Below are positions 8,737-17,579 of a stretch of 64,000 nucleotides of DNA, piece by piece. The DNA is from Lyngbya sp. HA4199-MV5 (GTDB taxonomy: Bacteria; Cyanobacteriota; Cyanobacteriia; Leptolyngbyales; Leptolyngbyaceae): assembly GCA_019359375.1 (NCBI GenBank), contig JAHHHL010000007.1, positions 62,001 to 126,000 of the forward strand, written 5' to 3'. A model generated the notes under the pieces. That model worked only from the letters and a program-made list of their open reading frames with translations, was not told where the DNA came from and searched no databases. Both the position numbers and the translations under genes were made by a program. Position 1 is the first letter of the stretch, and the number at the start of each line of letters is the position of its first letter.

Positions 8737-8878
8737 AAACCTCCGAGGTTTCGTTCACAACCGTTATAGCCGTTCCTCAAACCTCGGAGGTTTACCGTCA
8801 ATGGATTGTGAGGTTCAAGGTCTGACACAAACCTCCGAGGTTTCGTTCAAAGGGTTTGTTCACGCCTGTTATAGCCTT
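8737..8878. repeat. Three AAACCTCCGAGGTTT palindromes
   Basis: Fifteen-base palindromes at 8737-8751, 8779-8793 and 8829-8843. The first and third are followed by the same tail (TCGTTCA, then a short spacer and GTTATAGCC), so a longer unit of about 45-50 bp is repeated. Related cores occur at about 30127-30138 and in a hairpin at 63705-63735. Confidence 0.85.
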
Positions 8879-8938
8879 ATTTTTTCTCTTGTAGGCAACG
8901 GTTCGTCAGACGATCGCAATATCTGAGGCGGAAGGGTC

Positions 8939-9190
8939 GTGAGTACGATCGTCGCGTTACTCGATTCGATTGTGGTTAAACTCGATTCGATCGTCGCGTT
9001 ACTCGATTTGATCGTCATCACACTTGATTTGATCGCCGTGTCCCTTGATTCGATCGTCGTCTTATTAAGTACGAGCGTGATATTAGTCGATTTGATCAGC
9101 GTGTGACTCGATTTGATCGTCGTGTAACTCAATTTGGTCATAATCTGACTGAGTGCGATCAGCGTATGAATCAATGCGATCGTGATGATA
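8939..9190 (-). pseudogene. 21-bp tandem repeat, decayed heptad-repeat coding remnant
   Basis: About twelve degenerate units of CTCGATTCGATCGTCGCGTTA type, period 21 bp. Read on the minus strand in one frame the units give heptads like DQIESHA and DDQIELH (9190 to about 9083), then stops where GAGTCA or GAGTTA has become GAGTAA. A second minus frame stays open for 101 residues (9174-8869) with TIxSSxA heptads. The likeliest reading is a decayed gene for a heptad-repeat protein, but a purely non-coding repeat grown around the HIP1 core CGATCG fits too. Confidence 0.5.
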
Positions 9191-9229
9191 TAAACGAAGT
9201 GCCACCCATTTCTGAACCAGTAACTCCAT

Positions 9230-9300
9230 GTAGGTTGGGTTGAAGCATGAAACCCAACGTCCTTGCAAATGTTGGGTTTCGCGGACTCAACCCAACCTAC
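9230..9300. repeat. Nested inverted repeat (GTAGGTTGGGTT ... AACCCAACCTAC)
   Basis: Outer arms 9230-9241 and 9289-9300 are perfect 12-bp complements. Inner arms AAACCCAAC (9250-9258) and GTTGGGTTT (9271-9279) form a second stem. A diverged relative lies at about 14085-14170. It resembles small palindromic dispersed elements of cyanobacteria. Confidence 0.8.
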
Positions 9301-9514
9301 AAAAATTCTGGTTTGAACTTCGCACTCACGCTGGCAAACAAACCACCGACAATGCGAGATTGGCTTAGCTTAAACGGAGGGCGATCGCCTAGAGAAAAAT
9401 AACGAAAAAGTTCTTTATTTTTTCTTTAGATTTTACTCAATTTCACTCAGGCTAGGCGATTGGCGCAATCGATAGAGTGTAAAAGTACGTCTATTTCTAC
9501 CTGAGGGCTTTACG

Positions 9515-9982
9515 ATGGCGCGACCCAAACGATCATCAGTGGTGCTGCAAAAAGCGGAAAAACGCGAGGCAGGCTTGCAATCCATCAGTGACAGTCTTGA
9601 TCTGGGCAATGAGTTGACCTTACAGACCTACAGTCAGCGCATTCAAGCACTGCGATTAAAAATTTCTACCTACAACAGCACCCTCTCAACGCTGGATGAC
9701 CTCTCCCGCGACATCAAAAGTGCAGAGCAAGAATTGCGGGACCTGTCAGAGCAGATGTTGCTGGGAGTTGCCGCCAAATATGGCAAAAATAGCGGTGAGT
9801 ACGGCAAAGCGGGTGGTATCCCCAAAAGTGAGCGCCGTCGCCCCACGCGGAAAAAGACCGAGCCTGCAACCGAATCATCGTCGGCTACAACAGCCAAACC
9901 AATCACTACAGATTCCTTCAAAGCAACAAGCGAACCTCAACCAGCAAACGGCAACGGCAACGGAAAAGTGCTTGTTTCCTAA
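9515..9982 (+). CDS. Conserved-looking hypothetical protein, coiled coil plus disordered tail
   Basis: A 155-residue protein that I do not recognise. It starts MARPKRSSVVLQKAEKREAG with a GAGGG Shine-Dalgarno about 10 bp upstream. Residues about 35-90 are rich in Leu, Ile and charged residues in a helical pattern (SQRIQALRLKISTYNSTLS, DLSRDIKSAEQELRDLSEQM), suggesting a coiled coil. A basic stretch (SERRRPTRKKTE) and a Ser/Thr/Asn-rich tail ending NGNGNGKVLVS follow. The sequence is soluble, with no signal peptide. The gene stands alone, with the repeat field upstream and a convergent glycosyltransferase downstream. Confidence 0.65.
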   Translation: MARPKRSSVVLQKAEKREAGLQSISDSLDLGNELTLQTYSQRIQALRLKISTYNSTLSTLDDLSRDIKSAEQELRDLSEQMLLGVAAKYGKNSGEYGKAGGIPKSERRRPTRKKTEPATESSSATTAKPITTDSFKATSEPQPANGNGNGKVLVS

Positions 9983-10123
9983 TTGCTATCCATTCGATGC
10001 AGTTAGTGACAAGATTTCACCTCACTTAACTTGCTTGCAGGAACGATCGCCAGTAACAACCATGATGATTAAAGTGCGGCTCAGTAAATGATTTTCTGAC
10101 GGAATTGGATTATTTCCATCGCC

Positions 10124-11956
10124 TTACCAAAGTTCAAATGTGACTGCCCGCTGCGACAGGTTGGGGTTGTAGTAGGGGTCGCCGTTGAGTTGCTTGAAAT
10201 AGTCCTGCCACTTTTTGTTTAAGGTTTCCCATTCTTTGGGCTGTAGTCCCGGTTGACGGCTCAGCGACTCGTAGTGAATTAACTGAGCGTAGGGCACCAC
10301 CACATTGCGGTAGCCCGCCTGATGTACCTTTAAGCACAGGTCTACATCGTTGTAGTTCAGGGGAAAGATTTCGTCCATGCCGCCAACTTGCTGAAATATG
10401 TCTCGACGGAGCATCAGGCAAGCCGCTGTCACTGCCAGATAATTGCGATTCACCAGGTTGGAGCAGTAGTAGCCAGGATGATCCTGATCGAACCTGTGGT
10501 AGGCGTGACCTGGGTTGCCATCCAGCACCATGACTCCCCCATGCTGGATTTTGCCGTCGGGATAGAGCAGTTTGGCACCGACGGCACCAACCTCTTTTTG
10601 CTGGGCGAACTCCAGCATCGATTCCAGCCAGTCGGGGGTAATGACTTCGGTATCGTCGTTCAGCAGCAGCAAAAACTCGCCATTGGCATGAGCCGCACCC
10701 TGATTGATGCGATGAGCAAAGTTGAATGGCTCTTGACAGCGCACCAGGCGAATCATTGGCTCAGCAGGCCCTTCAGACGGAGGCATTATCTTTGCCAGCG
10801 TTTCGTCTGGGATATCGTAGCCATCGACTAACACTACCTCAAACTTGCGATACGTGCTGCGCTCCTGAAGCCTGCGAATACAGTTTTCTACCGCAATGAA
10901 GTCACCTTCTGGCGTTGTCGTACCTTTGCCTGCACTGGGAATGATGATGCTGATCAACGGTGCGCCGATGATGTGACGACGGACGCGCCAAAACCCCGGT
11001 CGATCGACCACGGTTTCCACCACACCAGGATAGGGGCTGCGTGCCAGCATTTCTTCCAGCGCTCTCCGGGCAGCATCGTATGCCCAGGGCTTTGCCTCCT
11101 CGCCGTTTGCGGTGACAGATGCGGGAATCACCCGCCAGTGATAGAGAATTTTGGGAATGTGATAAATATTTTGGGTTTTTTCGGCGACCCGCAGCACCAG
11201 ATCGTAGTCCTGAGCGCCATCGAATCCTGCACGAAAGCCTCCGATCGCCCGCACCAGGTTTGTCCGATACACCGCTAAATGGCAGGTGTACATGCAGGCA
11301 TGGAAGTAGTCCGGCGACCAATCAGGCTTAAAAAACGGATCGATTCGCCGTCCCCTGGTATCCATTTTGTCTTCATCGCTGTAGATGAAATCGGCATCAG
11401 GATGCTCGTTGATGAGTTTGGCGTTCTCAAACAGGGCATTGATGGCTAGCTCGTCGTCATGATCCAGTAGCGCGATATAGTCACCTGTCGCCAACTCAAG
11501 GGCAGTATTGCTGGCAGCAACAATCTGACCATTTTTGGGACGAAAGACCACTTTAATGCGGGAATCTAGCTTGCTGTAGTGGGTCAGAATCCGCTTGATG
11601 TGGGGTTTAGGTGAAGCGTCGTCGGCAAGGCAGAGTTCCCAATCAGGGTAAAGCTGGTTCTGCACCGACTGGATCGCTTTTTCGAGCCACCGCGCCTCGA
11701 CGTTGTACACAGGCATGACGATCGAAAACGTAGGACGGAGCGACCACTGTTCGATCGCCCGTTGAGCAGCGGCTAGATCAGTTTTGGTGAGGCGATCGCG
11801 GGCAATCCACTTTTGGTAAGAAATGCGACCCCGAATCTTCTCTAAACTCCGCCGATACAGAAACTTCAGTAGCCCCAGCGTGTTGCGCTCTCGCCAGACC
11901 TTGACCAACTTACCAAGTTTCTTGCTCACAAAAAGGATGGGATTAGAATCACGCAT
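10124..11956 (-). CDS. Tandem-domain family 2 glycosyltransferase
   Basis: A 610-residue protein with two GT2-type catalytic domains in series. The first (about residues 75-310) begins FSIVMPVYNVEARWLEKAIQS and has the nucleotide-sugar/metal motif LLDHDDE plus a distal DYDLVLRVAE. The second (about 335-600) begins ISIIIPSAGKG, has LLLLNDDTEV and the distal NDVDLCLKV. GT-A enzymes with these motifs transfer sugars to cell-envelope polysaccharides such as O-antigen or exopolysaccharide. No membrane segments are apparent, so action at the cytoplasmic face is likely. Both domains keep the acidic motifs, suggesting two activities. It is not in an operon, but other glycosyltransferases lie within 12 kb. 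Sugar and acceptor are unknown. Confidence 0.9.
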   Translation of the reverse strand: MRDSNPILFVSKKLGKLVKVWRERNTLGLLKFLYRRSLEKIRGRISYQKWIARDRLTKTDLAAAQRAIEQWSLRPTFSIVMPVYNVEARWLEKAIQSVQNQLYPDWELCLADDASPKPHIKRILTHYSKLDSRIKVVFRPKNGQIVAASNTALELATGDYIALLDHDDELAINALFENAKLINEHPDADFIYSDEDKMDTRGRRIDPFFKPDWSPDYFHACMYTCHLAVYRTNLVRAIGGFRAGFDGAQDYDLVLRVAEKTQNIYHIPKILYHWRVIPASVTANGEEAKPWAYDAARRALEEMLARSPYPGVVETVVDRPGFWRVRRHIIGAPLISIIIPSAGKGTTTPEGDFIAVENCIRRLQERSTYRKFEVVLVDGYDIPDETLAKIMPPSEGPAEPMIRLVRCQEPFNFAHRINQGAAHANGEFLLLLNDDTEVITPDWLESMLEFAQQKEVGAVGAKLLYPDGKIQHGGVMVLDGNPGHAYHRFDQDHPGYYCSNLVNRNYLAVTAACLMLRRDIFQQVGGMDEIFPLNYNDVDLCLKVHQAGYRNVVVPYAQLIHYESLSRQPGLQPKEWETLNKKWQDYFKQLNGDPYYNPNLSQRAVTFELW

Positions 11957-12152
11957 AGATTCAGGTACGTCTAGGGCACATCAACATTCACCCTGCTTGC
12001 ATAGCAATCCTAAACCATCCTCAACGCAATCCGCCGGTTAGCCGTTAGCTATCAGCCGTCAGCTTTTTAGTGGGCAGTAGCAAATCCAGTTAAATGCACC
12101 ATCCGTTTCATCCGCTCCTCATCTGCTGCCGATCGAACTTCTCAGGCATCCT

Positions 12153-12410
12153 CTAAAGCTCCGATGGCGAATCTGGCGCAACGACTTCTCCTTCACCCAG
12201 CGTTAGCATTCTTTGCTGATCGGTAATTAAATCGCTGAGTTCATGAAACTCAACGCCCATCGATTGGCAGGCTTGCTGTAGTTCCTGCTTAAACGTGTTG
12301 AGATCTGCACCATAGCCGCATAGGTTAGCAGCCGTTTCAGCCCCCTGCTTTGCGTTTGCTCGCGCACAATCGACTAGCTCTAGCCCTTTAAGCGGTGTGG
12401 TTGCTGCCAT
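12153..12410 (-). CDS. Small cyanobacterial hypothetical protein
   Basis: An 85-residue acidic protein starting MAATTPLKGLELVDCARANAKQG, with Cys at about 15, 31 and 48 (VDCARA, NLCGYG, QACQSM). No membrane segment or known motif. The composition is that of a real small protein: balanced, helical, no low complexity. It is likely a conserved cyanobacterial family, an inference. An AGGAG-like sequence lies just upstream of the start (complement of TCTCCT at 12413-12418). It stands alone between the GT2 gene and a MITE copy. Confidence 0.65.
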   Translation of the reverse strand: MAATTPLKGLELVDCARANAKQGAETAANLCGYGADLNTFKQELQQACQSMGVEFHELSDLITDQQRMLTLGEGEVVAPDSPSEL

Positions 12411-12752
12411 AATCTCCTCTCGGTAACGGTTGTCTATTTATCATTAGCGAATGACTGCTGGTGGTCACTCCATCGACGGGCAGATTCCGGCTATGAGGAG
12501 AACCCGTTGTTAGTCATTAGTTGTTGGTTGTTAGGGCGTGTCATCAACTAGCTCCGAAACCTTGCAATATCAGCAGTGTCACACCCGTCCCACCACACCA
12601 GGCTAGGGGCTGGAACCCTTACTGCAAGCAATGTGTAGTATTAATTGATGACAGCCTCTAGTGCCTGACCCGCTCTTGGCTCCTTCTAAAAGCTAAAAAC
12701 TAAAAACCAACAAATTTTTTAGCTTTTAGCTTGCATCCCTCCTCCTCCCTCC
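12411..12752. other. Intergenic region with MITE copy A
   Basis: Holds a TTGTTAG-type heptamer stretch (about 12508-12532), MITE copy A (12532-12660), and AAAAACTAAAAACCAACAA repeats complementary to it (about 12691-12712). No gene seen. Confidence 0.7.
12532..12660. mobile_element. MITE family 1, copy A (full length)
   Basis: 129 bp from TAGGGCGTGTCATCAA to TTGATGACAGCCTCTA. The ends are imperfect inverted repeats flanked by TA. Internal blocks GCTCCGAAACCTTGCA and GGCTAGGGGCTGGAACCC are shared with the other copies. No coding capacity, so it is non-autonomous. Confidence 0.88.
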
Positions 12753-13928
12753 CTAATGTTGCCAGTACTGGCAGGCTGCATAAGCAAGCGTTACAACCCC
12801 TGTTAGTATTGCCGTTTCATCTACTTCAAATTGAGGGTGATGGAGGGGGTAGTTGTGCTGATCTTTGAACCCGACCCCCAGCCGAAACATGCTGCCTGGA
12901 GCGTGCTGTAGGTAGACTGAGAAATCTTCTGCACCCAGAGATGGTTCATGAATTAGCTGCACGCCTTGAGCACCCCACGCGGCTCTTGCAGAGGACTCTA
13001 GAAGTTGGGTCATGCCTTTGTCGTTCTGCACAGACGGTGTGCCGCGTCGATAGTTGAGTTCATAGCGTGCACCATAGGTCTGGCAAAGGTTCGCCACGAT
13101 TTGCTCAATCCAGGTGGGCAGGGCAGCACTGGTTTCAGGATGGAGCGATCGCACGGTGCCCAACAACTGCACCTGATCGGCAATGACGTTGGGTGCTCGT
13201 CCACCGTTGATTTGCCCGATCGTCAGCACGACGGGACGTAAAGGATTTTGAGTGCGGCTGATGGCTTGTTGCAAGGTAGTGATGATTTGGGAGGCAATCC
13301 AGATAGCGTCGATCGCCTCATGCGGACGTGCCCCATGCCCTGACTCACCCAAAATTGTGATTTCGAGATCATCGGCGGCGGCAGTCAGCGCCCCATAGCG
13401 AATGCCTACTACACCTGCGGGAATGGAGGGAAACACATGTACCGATAAAATGCCTGTCACATTCACCATCACGCCATCCTGCACCATCCACATGGCACCC
13501 TGGGCAATCTCTTCGGCAGACTGAAACAAAAACCGCACATCACCTGGTAAAGCTTGCCCCAGTTGAGAAAGCACCATTGCGGTTCCCAGTCCCACCGTTG
13601 TGTGGACATCGTGACCGCAGGCATGCATTACACCAGGGTGCTGCGATGCAAACGCCAGTTTAGTTTGCTCACGAATGGGCAAGGCATCCATATCAGTACG
13701 GATTGCCAGCAGGCGAGGATCTGCCCCTTTACCGTGTAATTCTCCAACGACTCCAACTTTGCCAACCCCTTCTTTTACCTGAAGCCCACAAGATGACAGC
13801 ACGCCTGCTACATAAGCGGCTGTCTGATGTTCTTGTCCACTGAGTTCAGGATGGCTGTGCAGATGGCGACGAATTTTTACCAACCGTGGAGCGAGGCTGT
13901 CAGCAAGCGCTTTAATTTGGGCAAGCAT
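12753..13928 (-). CDS. M20 family amidohydrolase (N-acyl amino acid hydrolase type)
   Basis: A 391-residue metallopeptidase of subfamily M20D, which removes acyl groups from amino acids (hippurate, IAA-amino acid or related conjugates). It shows IRRHLHSHPELSGQE near residue 20, the metal-binding motif MHACGHDVHT near 100, FQSAEEI near 135 and the C-terminal LGAEDFSVYLQ near 340. The length is normal for the family and no signal peptide is seen, so it is cytosolic. In cyanobacteria such enzymes are common single genes. It is monocistronic, with large gaps on both sides. The true substrate cannot be read from sequence. Confidence 0.93.
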   Translation of the reverse strand: MLAQIKALADSLAPRLVKIRRHLHSHPELSGQEHQTAAYVAGVLSSCGLQVKEGVGKVGVVGELHGKGADPRLLAIRTDMDALPIREQTKLAFASQHPGVMHACGHDVHTTVGLGTAMVLSQLGQALPGDVRFLFQSAEEIAQGAMWMVQDGVMVNVTGILSVHVFPSIPAGVVGIRYGALTAAADDLEITILGESGHGARPHEAIDAIWIASQIITTLQQAISRTQNPLRPVVLTIGQINGGRAPNVIADQVQLLGTVRSLHPETSAALPTWIEQIVANLCQTYGARYELNYRRGTPSVQNDKGMTQLLESSARAAWGAQGVQLIHEPSLGAEDFSVYLQHAPGSMFRLGVGFKDQHNYPLHHPQFEVDETAILTGVVTLAYAACQYWQH

Positions 13929-14826
13929 GAATCAAAGGTATAGTGCTTTACCTCTATGATACGGATTGTTACAAGCTTGCGGAAAGGAATGATACGCAGC
14001 ACTTTTAAGCAGGTGAAAACCGCACGATCGTCGCTCTCAGCTTGCGTTCTTGTCGATGGGTAGGATCGTGGCTTAAATCATTTTGGGTTGGGTAGTTGCA
14101 GTATGAAACCCAACACGCCCACAGACGTTGGGTTGCTCTGCAGAAAGCAAGCTACGTACACTCAACCCGATTTACCAAACGTCAATGTTATTTGATCTTC
14201 ATTGCTGAGTAGATGATTCGTGCAGCGCTGTGTGCAGTTGCATCATCTGGATCACAAGGCGGCAATCTTTGTGCATAGTGATGTTAACCTGTCACTGCGT
14301 GATTGCTTGGTCTGGCTATTTTGCTACCGCTGGAGATAAAGCGTAAATTGCAGAAAGCGCTTTGCCATTAAGTGTTGCTGGCGTTGCACAAAACTGCCGT
14401 TTTTCGTCTAAAGTTTGCCAGCCGTGCGCTTAGCCAATACACTAAGATCTCGATCGGGTGCCGCCTTTTAGTCAGTCGAGCAACCGTTGAAGTCGGACGC
14501 TGATCGTTGTACGCAGCGGGCAACGTCCGCAAAGGTGAGGAGTGGAGAGAATGTCGTTTGCTAATGTCTTGGCAAGGCGGTGCATTGGGTTGTTTCAGAA
14601 GGTGCATGCTTACTGTTTACCGTCTGCCAATTGCCGTCTACATCGGTACCTGAGCGATCGCTGGCGCGATCGGGGTACTCCTTTAGTCACAGGTTTAGCA
14701 TCGAGTCTCTATGATTGAAGTCGATCGGAACCTCTTCAGGGCATCCTGATATTGCAGTTGCAGGCGGAAAAATGAGACTGTTCGGCTGCCTCAATGTTTG
14801 ATGAACCTGGAGTCGCTTAACTAAAC
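13929..14826. other. 900-bp gap with an inverted-repeat relic
   Basis: About 14085-14170 carries GGGTTGGGTAG ... AAACCCAACACG ... CGTTGGGTT ... CTCAACCCGATT, a degenerate relative of the nested inverted repeat at 9230-9300. The rest shows only HIP1 sites. A GGAG at 14809-14812 may serve the kinase gene start. I see no credible gene. Confidence 0.6.
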
Positions 14827-16677
14827 ATGACTCACCAACTTCAACAGGACAGCCCCACCGCAGTGGTGGGCAAACGCTACAAGCTCATCAGCCAACTTGG
14901 TATTGGCGGGTTTGGTCAAACGTTTCTGGCGCAAGACCTCCATCTGCCAGACTGCCCTCGCTGCGTCGTCAAGCGACTGTTAGTGAAGACAAACGAGCCC
15001 AAAAACCTGCAAACGGCAAGGCGACTGTTCAATACAGAAGCCAGAGTGCTTTATCAACTGGGTAATCACGATCAGATTCCCTCACTGTTTGCTCACTTTG
15101 AGGAGAATCAGGAATTTTATCTAGTTCAGGAGTTTGTTGAAGGCGAACCCATGACGCGGCAAATCGTCAAAGGTGAGCCGTGGGAAGAAATGCGGGTGAT
15201 TGCCCTCCTGAAAGACATTCTGGAGGTGCTGGTCTTTGTCCATCAGCAGAATGTCATTCATCGAGATGTGAAACCATCGAACCTCATGCGGCGACGACGG
15301 GATGGCAAACTGGTGCTGATTGATTTTGGTGCAGTGAAGCGCGTTAGCGTTCAGGCGGCTGATCCTAATACGGACATCGCTGACTCAACGGTGTCGATCG
15401 GCACGCATGGCTACATTCCCAATGAGCAGCTTGCGGGTAAGCCTCGCTTTAGTAGCGACATTTACGCGGTTGGGCTGGCGGGCATTCAGGCTTTGACAGG
15501 CGTGCTGCCACGAGACCTGGGCGAAGATGCCCAAACCAGCGAGCTAGACTGGCGCGTTCATGCACCGCAGGTTAGCTCGGAACTAGCCGCAATCCTCGAT
15601 CGCATGGTCTGCTATGATTTTCGCGATCGCTATCCCACTGCGGTAGAAGCCCTCGAAGCACTCCGAAGCATTGCTCCAGACTCGGCTGATCAGGGGCGAT
15701 CAACAGAGCCTGGGGATGATTTAGCTTCAACCGTGCTGCTTGAGCCGTCTCAATCACCCATCATGACGTTGAAGCAGCCAAGCGAGAGCTATGACTTTGT
15801 GCCGACAGATCCCAAAGATGAAACGCTGACATTATCGGGTAGCACCGCTTCCGGCTCCTTTTTGCGAGCATCGGCACTGGCAGTAGCGCCACCAGAACAC
15901 TCTTTCAGCGAACGCTTAACCGCGGCATTTCAGAAGCCGTCACTCAAGCAATGGACGCTGTTATCTGCTGCCACGGTCGGTCTAGTGCTTTTGGGTTTTA
16001 AAGTGAGTCCTCTCTTGCGCCTTAGCCAGCCAACCACACCGTTGAGTGCGATTACTTACCCAACGCCCAAGCGATCGCCTCTTGCCAGCCCCAGCCCTCT
16101 TACGCCTGAGCAACAGGTGAGGGCGCTTTTAGAACAGGCAAACCGTCAGCGACAACAGCGGCAGTATGCAGACGCATTAACCAATTACGATAAGGTGATC
16201 AAGCTGAAGCCTAAAATGGCAAAAGCACACTGGGGTCGATGTGATGCCCTTACTGGACTGAAGCGTCCTGACCAGGCGATCGTGGCATGCAACGATGCTC
16301 TTGCGCTTAACCCTGACTATGCTGAAGCGATGTGGAGCCAGGGGAAGGCCTTGAAGCTGCAAGATCGATCGCTGGAAGCACTCAAATTGTTTGAGCAGGC
16401 CACATTGATCAAACCAAAGCTAACGGAAGCATGGGTCGATCGCGGCATTACGTTGCAAGAATTTGGGCGGTCATCAGAAGCGATCGATGTGCTTGACGAA
16501 GCGATCGCGCTGAACCGCAACTCTGCCGAAGCCTGGAGTACGAAAGGATCGGCACTGTGGAACTTGGGACGGTTTGATCAGGCGATCGCGGCTCTAGATA
16601 AGGCATTACAAATTCAACCCAAAGCTGAAGGTGCCCGCGCATTGAGACAACAAGCCCGCGAACAGCTAGGCTACTAA
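14827..16677 (+). CDS. Ser/Thr protein kinase with TM segment and TPR repeats
   Basis: A 616-residue Hanks-type kinase. The kinase domain covers about residues 17-285: glycine loop LGIGGFGQTF (24-33), Lys49 (CVVKR), catalytic loop HRDVKPSN (145-152) and DFG (166-168). A Ser/Thr-rich linker leads to one membrane segment (about 374-395, LLSAATVGLVLLGFKVSPLL). The C-terminal part (about 430-615) has four to five TPR units such as YADALTNYDKVIKLKPK and FDQAIAALDKALQIQPK, expected to lie on the other side of the membrane and bind proteins. This kinase-TM-TPR layout is common in cyanobacteria. Targets are unknown, and no partner phosphatase is nearby. Confidence 0.95.
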   Translation: MTHQLQQDSPTAVVGKRYKLISQLGIGGFGQTFLAQDLHLPDCPRCVVKRLLVKTNEPKNLQTARRLFNTEARVLYQLGNHDQIPSLFAHFEENQEFYLVQEFVEGEPMTRQIVKGEPWEEMRVIALLKDILEVLVFVHQQNVIHRDVKPSNLMRRRRDGKLVLIDFGAVKRVSVQAADPNTDIADSTVSIGTHGYIPNEQLAGKPRFSSDIYAVGLAGIQALTGVLPRDLGEDAQTSELDWRVHAPQVSSELAAILDRMVCYDFRDRYPTAVEALEALRSIAPDSADQGRSTEPGDDLASTVLLEPSQSPIMTLKQPSESYDFVPTDPKDETLTLSGSTASGSFLRASALAVAPPEHSFSERLTAAFQKPSLKQWTLLSAATVGLVLLGFKVSPLLRLSQPTTPLSAITYPTPKRSPLASPSPLTPEQQVRALLEQANRQRQQRQYADALTNYDKVIKLKPKMAKAHWGRCDALTGLKRPDQAIVACNDALALNPDYAEAMWSQGKALKLQDRSLEALKLFEQATLIKPKLTEAWVDRGITLQEFGRSSEAIDVLDEAIALNRNSAEAWSTKGSALWNLGRFDQAIAALDKALQIQPKAEGARALRQQAREQLGY

Positions 16678-16997
16678 AGATTGTGAATTAAATAACTTCG
16701 ACAACCTTAGCCTCTTAGTTATACGGGTGCGGCAGGTGGCAGATCACTCTGGGCGAAGGCAAAGACTTTCTACCGCTTGCTACGCCCCTACGCACAGAAT
16801 GACACCTTCATAAGTCCACGATCCTAACCAAGCACAATAAATCCAATTTTGGAGGTTCCTTTAGAAGAGCACGATCTGAAGATTACTAAGACCAAGTAAG
16901 CTGATCGCAAAACCTACAATCAGCTTGCTCAACTATCCGGTTTGTTTGGGAAAGACCTTCAGGTACACCTGTCTTTAGAATCTTCTCCCAACACCTT
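16678..16997. other. Intergenic, convergent kinase and Dps ends
   Basis: Contains GATTGTGAATTAAATAAC at 16679-16696. Close relatives lie at 36707 (GATCGTGGATTAATTAAC) and 54532 (GATTGCGGATTAAATAAC), so a short dispersed repeat starts here. No gene or clear terminator. Confidence 0.5.
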
Positions 16998-17579
16998 TTA
17001 CTTCGCTGCACCAACCGGGAATTTCACATTGGTAGGAGGCAACTGATTATCGGGCTGTACCGCTTTGCCTTCGATAAAGGAACGCAGCATCCACGCCATC
17101 TCTTCATGCCCTTCCATCAACCCTGTGAGGAAGTCAGCCGTACCTTCGTCGTGAAATTCTTCTGAACACTGGTCAATGTGCTCACGCAGATTGCGGATAA
17201 TCTGCTCATGGTCATTAACCAAATTTGCCACCATGTCATAAGAGGGGGGCACTTCACCCGTGTGCTCACTGATCGAACCATATTTCAAGAACCCTTCAGC
17301 ACTGCCCAGTGGGTAGTTGCCCAGCGCACGCACACGCTCAGCGATCGCATCGATTGTTTCGTTCAAGACTTCGTACTGCTCTTCCCAGATCTGGTGAAGT
17401 GACCGAAACTCAGGACCTGTGACATCCCAGTGATACTTTTTGGTTTTGATCAACAGCAGGTTTGCATCTGCTAAGTCTCTATTCAGTAATTCACAGACAC
17501 CAGCGCGTTGCTCATCGGTCAAGCCAATATTCAGCTTCCGCATTGTTCTAGCTCCCATTGCAAGATCGTTTTTCGTCAT
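16998..17579 (-). CDS. dps: Dps-family ferritin-like protein
   Basis: A 193-residue DNA-protection-during-starvation protein. Dps dodecamers oxidise Fe(II) with peroxide and store iron. Ferroxidase ligands are visible: H50 (KKYHWDVTGP), H62 (LHQIW), E66 in place of the usual Asp, then D77 and E81 (IDAIAERV). The HWDVTGPEF signature is intact. The C-terminal tail (QPDNQLPPTNVKFPVGAAK) is non-basic, so DNA binding, if any, would use the N-terminus. Later starts at Met8 or Met13 (MRKLNIGL) are equally possible. It is a single gene. The Asp-to-Glu change is conservative. Confidence 0.93.
   Translation of the reverse strand: MTKNDLAMGARTMRKLNIGLTDEQRAGVCELLNRDLADANLLLIKTKKYHWDVTGPEFRSLHQIWEEQYEVLNETIDAIAERVRALGNYPLGSAEGFLKYGSISEHTGEVPPSYDMVANLVNDHEQIIRNLREHIDQCSEEFHDEGTADFLTGLMEGHEEMAWMLRSFIEGKAVQPDNQLPPTNVKFPVGAAK

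Larger units (their letters stand above)
8617..9514. other. 900-bp gene-poor repeat field
   Basis: Upstream of the ROCO gene on the minus strand. From left to right it holds three AAACCTCCGAGGTTT palindromes, a 21-bp tandem repeat and a nested inverted repeat, then about 200 bp with a HIP1 site before the next gene. Promoters for both flanking genes must lie here, but I cannot place them. Confidence 0.75.

Noticed and set aside
7385..9190. Possible CRISPR array in the repeat-rich ROCO/upstream region
   Set aside because: The 69-bp units code LRRs without unique spacers, and the 21-bp units are contiguous. No cas gene is near.
14368..14607. 79-codon minus-strand open frame in the 900-bp gap
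   Set aside because: Biased, Arg/Pro/Ser-rich composition, no ribosome-binding site and no family-like pattern.
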